This document shows positions 59,262-64,000 of a stretch of 64,000 nucleotides of DNA, piece by piece; positions within the stretch are counted from its first letter, which is position 1, and each line of letters opens with the position of its first letter. Below the pieces are notes generated by a model. That model ran no database searches, was not told the DNA's origin, and saw only the letters and a list, made by a program, of their open reading frames with translations. Source of the stretch: Ideonella livida. Lineage in GTDB: Bacteria > Pseudomonadota > Gammaproteobacteria > Burkholderiales > Burkholderiaceae_C. The DNA lies in the NCBI RefSeq assembly GCF_010499455.1, contig NZ_JAAGOH010000005.1, forward strand, positions 62,001 to 126,000. Reading direction: 5' to 3'. The position numbers were made by a program, and so were the translations under genes.

Positions 59262-60446
59262 ATGAAACTCGCTCGGCGCCTGAACCAGATCGAACCCTTC
59301 TACGTGATGGAGTTCGCCAAGTCAGCCGCCCTGCTGGCCGCCAGCCCGGCCTGCGACCCGGCGCTGGGTGGCCGGCGCATGATCCACCTGAACATCGGTG
59401 AACCCGATTTCACGGCGGTGGGCGAAGTTCAAGCCGCCGCGCAGGCCGCCATTGCCGAGGGGCGGACCCAATACACCGACGCCTTGGGGCTGCCCGCCCT
59501 GCGCCAGGCCCTGTCAGCCTGGTACGCAAGCCGATTTGGTCTGCAGGTGCCTGCCCGGCGCATCGTGGTCACGGCCGGTGCGTCGGCAGCACTGCAGCTG
59601 GCCTGTCTGGCGCTCTTTGAGAGTGGCGACCAGGTGCTGATGCCGGATCCGACCTATCCGTGCAACCGTCACTTCGTGGCCGCGGCAGGCGCTCAGGCCA
59701 TGGCCGTGCCCACGCAGGCGCAAGACCGGTTCCAGCTGAGCGCGCAACAGGTCCGGGACCACTGGCAGGCGGCCACCGCCGGCGTGCTGCTGGCCTCCCC
59801 GTCCAATCCCACCGGCACCTCGGTTGCCAGTGCCACGTTGCGGGACATCGTGGAATGCGTCCGGGCCCGAGGCGGGGTGACGCTGGTGGATGAAATTTAT
59901 CTTGGCCTGTCCTACGACGACGAATATGGCCAGTCCGCCCTGCAGTTTGGGGAGGATGTGATCTCCATCAACAGTTTCTCCAAATATTTCTGCATGACCG
60001 GCTGGCGCCTGGGCTGGATGGTGGTGCCAGAGTCCTTGGTGCCAGCCGTGGAGAAACTGCAGCAGAACCTGTTCATCTGCGCCTCCACCATCGCACAGCA
60101 CGCTGCACTGGCCTGCTTCCAAGACAGCGCGATCGCCCAGTTTGAGGCACGCAGGCAGGCCTTCCGCCAACGCCGCGACCTCGTCCTGCCGGCCTTGGCC
60201 TCTATGGGCCTGCCTGTACCGGTACCGCCGGATGGGGCCTTCTACGCGTGGGCCGACTGCAGCGGCCACGGGCAAGACAGCTGGACGTTCTGTGAACGCA
60301 TGCTCCACGAAGCCCAAGTCGCCCTCACGCCAGGCCGAGATTTCAGCCGCGCATACTCCGACCGGTTTTTCCGCCTGTCCTTTGCCAGCAGCCTGGACAA
60401 TCTCCAGCAGGCCCTCTCACGCATGGCCCAGTTGCTGGCGCCTTGA
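59262..60446 (+). CDS. pyridoxal phosphate aminotransferase, class I/II
   Basis: A 394-residue fold type I aminotransferase with the PLP lysine at Lys241 (NSFSKYFCMTGWRLGW), the SPSNPTGT motif and DEIYLGLSYD. It resembles the aspartate/aromatic aminotransferase group often found behind nusB in Burkholderiales. Donor and acceptor cannot be told. The start at 59262 is preceded by no strong ribosome site, so coupling to nusB, 73 bases upstream, is likely. Confidence 0.92.
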   Translation: MKLARRLNQIEPFYVMEFAKSAALLAASPACDPALGGRRMIHLNIGEPDFTAVGEVQAAAQAAIAEGRTQYTDALGLPALRQALSAWYASRFGLQVPARRIVVTAGASAALQLACLALFESGDQVLMPDPTYPCNRHFVAAAGAQAMAVPTQAQDRFQLSAQQVRDHWQAATAGVLLASPSNPTGTSVASATLRDIVECVRARGGVTLVDEIYLGLSYDDEYGQSALQFGEDVISINSFSKYFCMTGWRLGWMVVPESLVPAVEKLQQNLFICASTIAQHAALACFQDSAIAQFEARRQAFRQRRDLVLPALASMGLPVPVPPDGAFYAWADCSGHGQDSWTFCERMLHEAQVALTPGRDFSRAYSDRFFRLSFASSLDNLQQALSRMAQLLAP

Positions 60447-60521
60447 AAACAAGAAAAAAACTTGGGGACACCGGGGATGCGAGGCGTGAGAAATTCCCGC
60501 AGTTTGCGTATGCTTGCGGCC

Positions 60522-62150
60522 ATGCGCTGGAACCCGTTTCGGAAGAACGCGGGCATCGCCACGCCAGAACAGAACGCAGGCTTTGAAGCCACCGTCATCG
60601 AGGATGTGCCCCGGAGCGCCTTCGATCCGGGCGTGACGCTGGCCGCGATCGCCGCGGAGCACACCGCCCAGGAGACTGCCTCCAAATCACCCGCGATCGG
60701 ACAGATCGGGCGGTTCGTGCTGCGCTCCGTGCTCGGACAAGGTGGGCTGGGTACCGTCTACAACGCCTGGGACCCTCTGCTGTCGCGCTCCGTGGCAGTC
60801 AAGACCCTTCGGGTGGCGGGTGACGCCGAAGCCCAGCACAGCGCCGAGGAACTGCTGCTCAACGAGGCACGTGCCTCGGCGCGGCTGTCGCACCAGCACA
60901 TCGTCACCGTCTTTGACGCCGGCCTGTCCGACCAAGGCGTGTACATCGCCATGGAGCCGCTGCGGGGCGTGGACCTGCGCAAATTGCTGCAGCAGGGCTG
61001 GCGGCCGACGGCCATCGAGATCGCCCAGTTGGTGCGGCGGGTGGCGGACGCGCTGGCCTATGCCCACGGCAAGGGCGTGGTGCACTGCGACGTCAAGCCG
61101 GCCAACATCTTCATGGTGGACCGCAAGTCACCCAAGGTGCTGGACTTCGGCATTGCGCGCCTGGCCCACCGGGACGGCACGGCCCCTGGCGGGCCCACGG
61201 CCGGGTCGCCCTACTACCTGGCGCCTGAGCAGATCCGAGGTGAGAGCATTGACCGCCGCGCCGATGTCTATTCGCTGGGGGTGGTCCTCTTCGAACTGTT
61301 GACCACCAAGGTGCCCTACACCGGGGACTCACTGGACGACATTCTGAATGCGGTGCTGCATGCCCCGGTGCCGCAGGCCCGCAAGCTCAATCCGCAGGTG
61401 CCCTCCGGGTTGTCGACCATTGCGGCCAAGGCCATGTCTCGTGCGCCGGACGACCGCTATCCCTCCGCCCGGCACCTCGCCAACGACTTGCGCGAGTGGC
61501 TGATGTCCTCGGAGGCCCGCGCCCTCAGCCGTACGCCGGAAGAACAGCGCCGCAAGGTGTTGACCCTCACGGCCGTGGTGCTGACCGCCATCGCCGCGGC
61601 CGCTGGCTGGCAGAGCTGGCAGCGCAGCCAGCCCTCGGCCCCAGTCCTCACCGCAGCGCCGGCGGCAGCGCCAGTCGTGGCACCCGTGGCCCCGGTGGCT
61701 GCGCCCTCACTGCCAGCATCGGCAGCATCCGCCACCAGCGCAGACCCTGCCCCCGTTGCGACGCCCGCACCAGCGGCCGTCACGACGCCGCCCCCCGCGG
61801 CGACACCCACCCCCACCGCTGTACGCCCAGCGCCCGCTCCGCGGACCGGTGCCACGCCCATGGCCGGCCGCGAATCCCGCGAGCCGCCGGCCATCCAGGC
61901 CGTGCCCCCCCCCACGGTGGCGGTGGCGCCTGCACCGAGCCATGGCACGGTGCAACTCGCCATCACGCCCTGGGGGCAGGTGGAGATCGACGGCAGTCCG
62001 GTGGGCACCGCCCCGCCGCTTTCCAAGCTCAACTTGACGGTGGGGCAGCACACCATCACCATCCGCAACGCCGATTTCCCTCCCGTAACCCGACTGGTGG
62101 AGGTGGAGGGCGACAAGACGGTGGTGGTCAAGCACAAGTTTGGCAACTGA
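60522..62150 (+). CDS. Hanks-type serine/threonine protein kinase with C-terminal PEGA-like domain
   Basis: A kinase of about 542 residues. Catalytic features: GQGGLGTVY loop, VAVKT lysine (Lys94), HCDVKPAN with Asp190 (Cys in place of Arg in the HRD motif), DFG Asp208 and YYLAPEQIRGE. After the kinase come one membrane segment (about residue 345-360, VLTLTAVVLTAIAAAAGW), a Pro/Ala/Thr-rich linker of about 120 residues, and a C-terminal PEGA-like domain (VQLAITPWGQVEIDGSPVGTAPP ... VGQHTITIRNADFPPV). The start is uncertain (ATG 60510 or 60477 possible). TssQ-like lipoprotein follows. Confidence 0.9.
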   Translation: MRWNPFRKNAGIATPEQNAGFEATVIEDVPRSAFDPGVTLAAIAAEHTAQETASKSPAIGQIGRFVLRSVLGQGGLGTVYNAWDPLLSRSVAVKTLRVAGDAEAQHSAEELLLNEARASARLSHQHIVTVFDAGLSDQGVYIAMEPLRGVDLRKLLQQGWRPTAIEIAQLVRRVADALAYAHGKGVVHCDVKPANIFMVDRKSPKVLDFGIARLAHRDGTAPGGPTAGSPYYLAPEQIRGESIDRRADVYSLGVVLFELLTTKVPYTGDSLDDILNAVLHAPVPQARKLNPQVPSGLSTIAAKAMSRAPDDRYPSARHLANDLREWLMSSEARALSRTPEEQRRKVLTLTAVVLTAIAAAAGWQSWQRSQPSAPVLTAAPAAAPVVAPVAPVAAPSLPASAASATSADPAPVATPAPAAVTTPPPAATPTPTAVRPAPAPRTGATPMAGRESREPPAIQAVPPPTVAVAPAPSHGTVQLAITPWGQVEIDGSPVGTAPPLSKLNLTVGQHTITIRNADFPPVTRLVEVEGDKTVVVKHKFGN

Positions 62151-62212
62151 CGCCCGGCGCCCGCGGCCGCGCCTGGCCGGCCAACGCCTTTTAAGCTCTC
62201 CGTTCCTTGCGC

Positions 62213-62653
62213 ATGACCCGTCCTCACCCGCCCTCTGCCCTCCTCCGCCCCACGCTGGCCTCGCTCCTGCTGGCCAGCGCCTGGGCCTTGTCGGCCTGCA
62301 GCGGCGGCTTGCCGCTGCTGGGCGGTCCTGATCCCGGCAGCAGCGGCCTCACCGAAGTGATGAACCGCCCGGCTGAACGCAACCTGCTCAACGGCATCCG
62401 CGCCTATGACGATGGGCAGTACACCGAAGCCGAGCGCCACCTGGGTGATGCCTTGCGTCTGCAGTTGGTGAGTGCCAAGGACCGGTCCACGGCCTACAAG
62501 ACGTTGGCCTTCATCTACTGCTCGACGGGGCGGCGAGTCGACTGCGAGAAGGCCTTCCGGCAGGCCCGCCTGGCCGATCCGGCCTTCGCCCTCACCAAGG
62601 CTGAAGCAGGCCACCCCCTCTGGGGTCCGGTCTATGCCGAGTCGCTGCGCTGA
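62213..62653 (+). CDS. TssQ-family type VI secretion-associated lipoprotein
   Basis: A 146-residue lipoprotein with lipobox LSAC (about residue 29) and a TPR-like part (NLLNGIRAYDDGQYTEAERHLGDALRL, DRSTAYKTLAFIYCSTGRRVDCEKAFRQARLADPAFALTKAEAGHPLWGPVY, abbreviated AFIYCSTGR and FRQARLADP). This matches the small proteins called TssQ that accompany T6SS clusters. Here no core T6SS gene is present; the kinase upstream is the only possible partner seen. TTG 62207 is an alternative start. Confidence 0.82.
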   Translation: MTRPHPPSALLRPTLASLLLASAWALSACSGGLPLLGGPDPGSSGLTEVMNRPAERNLLNGIRAYDDGQYTEAERHLGDALRLQLVSAKDRSTAYKTLAFIYCSTGRRVDCEKAFRQARLADPAFALTKAEAGHPLWGPVYAESLR

Positions 62654-62733
62654 GGCTGCGGCGGTGTCTGGCGCCCGGGGCGGAGCGCTCCGCTAACATG
62701 GCGCGCCGGCGCCTTGAGCCCGGCCCCTTGCCG

Positions 62734-63192
62734 ATGCACGACGAACCGAGTTCCACGCCCTGCCCCGATGCGGCGCTGCCCCCTGCCCACTTCGAGTGGC
62801 CAGCCCGCGTGTACTGGGAAGACACCGACGCCGGCGGCATCGTCTTCTACGCCAACTACCTCCGTTTTTTCGAGCGCGCGCGCACCGAGTGGCTGCGCGC
62901 CCTGGGACTGGGCCAGCAGGCGCTGGCCGAGCAGACCGGAGCGATCTTTGTCGTGAGCCGCACCGCGGTGGACTACCGGCGGCCCGCCAGGCTGGATGAT
63001 CTGCTGCGCCTGACCGTCCAGCTGCAACGCTGCGGACGTGCCGGCTTCGAGGTCCATCAACAGGCCTGGCGCGGAACCGAGCTGCTCTGCGAGGGTCAGG
63101 TCCATGTGGCCTGTGTGGACCGTCTCACCTTCCGCCCGCGGCGCATGCCCGACGCGGTGCTTCAACCGCTTTCCTCCTTTGCCTGTGTATGA
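62734..63192 (+). CDS. ybgC: acyl-CoA thioesterase YbgC, Tol-Pal associated
   Basis: A 152-residue hotdog-fold thioesterase with the signature VYWEDTDAGGIVFYANYLRFFERARTEWLR (catalytic Asp in EDTDAGGIVYHANY-like core). It hydrolyses short acyl-CoA or acyl-ACP and is part of the tol-pal locus. ATG at 62734 (MHDEPSST) is chosen; ATG 62698 adds 12 residues. It overlaps tolQ by ATGA. Confidence 0.93.
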   Translation: MHDEPSSTPCPDAALPPAHFEWPARVYWEDTDAGGIVFYANYLRFFERARTEWLRALGLGQQALAEQTGAIFVVSRTAVDYRRPARLDDLLRLTVQLQRCGRAGFEVHQQAWRGTELLCEGQVHVACVDRLTFRPRRMPDAVLQPLSSFACV

Positions 63193-63878
63193 ACCACCAG
63201 GATCTGTCCATCATCAATCTCGTGCTGCAGGCCAGCCTGGTCGTGCAGTTGGTCATCGCCGGGCTGTTGCTGATCAGCCTGGCCAGTTGGAGCGTCATCT
63301 TCGCCAAGCTGGTCGGCCTGCGCCGGGTGAAGAACCATAACGAGGGCTTCGAGCAGGAATTCTGGTCAGGCAAGAACCTCAGTGAGCTCTACCGGGCCGC
63401 CAGCAGCAAGGCCGACGCGGGCCCCATGGAGCGGGTCTTTGCCAGCGGCATGCGGGAGTTCATGAAGCTGCGCGAGCGCCGACTGGACGGCCCCACGCAA
63501 CTCGACGGTGCGCGGCGGGCCATGCGTGCCTCGCTGCAGCGGGAACTCGACACGCTGGAAGGCAACATCGGCTTTCTGGCTTCGGTGGGTTCGGTCAGCC
63601 CGTATGTCGGCTTGTTCGGCACGGTCTGGGGGATCATGCACGCCTTTGTGGGCCTGTCCAACCTGCAGCAGGTCACCCTGGCCACGGTGGCCCCCGGCAT
63701 CGCCGAAGCCCTGGTGGCCACGGCGATCGGCCTGTTCTCTGCCATTCCCGCCGTGATCGGCTACAACCGCTTCGCCCGGGAGGTGGACCGCATCGCCATC
63801 CAACTGGAGAGCTTCATGGAGGAGTTCTCCAACATCCTGCAGCGCAACCTGTCGGCCTCCCCGGCCGCCTCCCACTGA
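63189..63878 (+). CDS. tolQ: Tol-Pal system subunit TolQ
   Basis: A 229-residue inner-membrane protein with three transmembrane segments, the proton-channel partner of TolR that energises TolA during envelope constriction. Segment 1 is [25 protein letters not shown]; segments 2 and 3 hold [21 protein letters not shown] and the [28 protein letters not shown] region. The start lies in the ybgC stop (ATGA); tolR follows after 12 bases. Confidence 0.97.
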   Translation: [229 protein letters not shown]

Positions 63879-63890
63879 GAGGCGCCGACC

Positions 63891-64000
63891 ATGGCCAGCG
63901 TGATGTCCCGTGGCGGCGGGCGGCGCCGCCGCTCGATGGGCGAGATCAACATGGTGCCCTTCATCGACGTGATGCTGGTGCTGCTGATCATCTTCATGGT
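63891..64000 (+). CDS. tolR: Tol-Pal system subunit TolR, 5' part cut by window edge
   Basis: The first 36 complete codons (MASVMSRGGGRRRRSMGEIN...) show the TolR/ExbD start: a basic Gly/Arg stretch, MVPFIDVMLVLLIIFM with the conserved membrane Asp that carries the proton. The rest lies outside the window. It is directly behind tolQ. Confidence 0.95.
   Translation, partial: MASVMSRGGGRRRRSMGEINMVPFIDVMLVLLIIFM

Overview
The window is high-GC, gene-dense bacterial chromosome, and its gene content points to a betaproteobacterium of the order Burkholderiales (Comamonadaceae or the Leptothrix/Rubrivivax/Ideonella neighbourhood; the sequence alone does not settle the genus). Signs of this are the tig-clpP-clpX-lon block, the ilvBNC-pssA-leuA block, nadE-glnB, aat-bpt, hpnCDE, DUF3619/DUF3106 proteins and a TssQ-like lipoprotein. 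No rRNA genes, insertion sequences, phage genes, integrases or CRISPR arrays were seen; this is core chromosome.

Layout. 1-4452 (minus): a cut-off nitronate monooxygenase, an acyl-CoA dehydrogenase and etfA/etfB, an acyl-CoA oxidation and electron-transfer set. 4642-6308: murI, then a minus-strand tRNA cluster in the order Gly, Cys, Gly, Gly, Leu with a clear promoter and an internal terminator. 6403-12524 (minus): proteostasis block lon, clpX, clpP, tig, plus tRNA-Leu(UAG). 12720-17080 (minus): two-gene RND efflux pump behind a strong promoter that carries a palindromic operator. 17129-21152 (plus): squalene genes hpnC-hpnD-hpnE and an IclR regulator. 21258-28870 (minus): a PBP7-type peptidase and the branched-chain amino acid genes ilvB, ilvN, ilvC, pssA, leuA, with a leucine-rich leader peptide and attenuator in front of leuA. 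29129-32647 (plus): sigma factor, DUF3619 and DUF3106 proteins, RDD protein, diacylglycerol kinase, LOG-family protein. 32794-37870: glnB/nadE, the soluble pyrophosphatase ppa (minus) and divergently the membrane proton pyrophosphatase hppA, preceded by a riboswitch-like structured leader. 38003-39884: aat and bpt (N-degron enzymes) and a small Cys4 protein. 39964-47258 (minus): a complete five-gene Liv-type ABC importer and an acyl-CoA ligase. 47456-52843: selO, then the overlapping msrB-yciB-bolA run, a parvulin, and a divergent ABC ATPase/tesA pair. 52883-57023 (minus): DUF6600 protein, def, two tRNA-Val, dnaQ, lgt. 57119-64000 (plus): ribBA-ribH-nusB, an aminotransferase, a Ser/Thr kinase with a PEGA end, TssQ-like lipoprotein, ybgC-tolQ-tolR (tolR runs off the window).

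Most genes are ordinary housekeeping genes in tight operons with 4-base ATGA/GTGA overlaps. The points most worth attention are the leuA attenuator, whose leader codons can pair with the terminator arm; the structured leader that would bury the hppA Shine-Dalgarno; the sigma/DUF3619/DUF3106/RDD module; the operator-bearing RND promoter with no regulator beside it; and the Walker A lysine-to-arginine change in LivF. Every stretch longer than 300 bases is occupied except 23991-24358, which holds the leuA leader.
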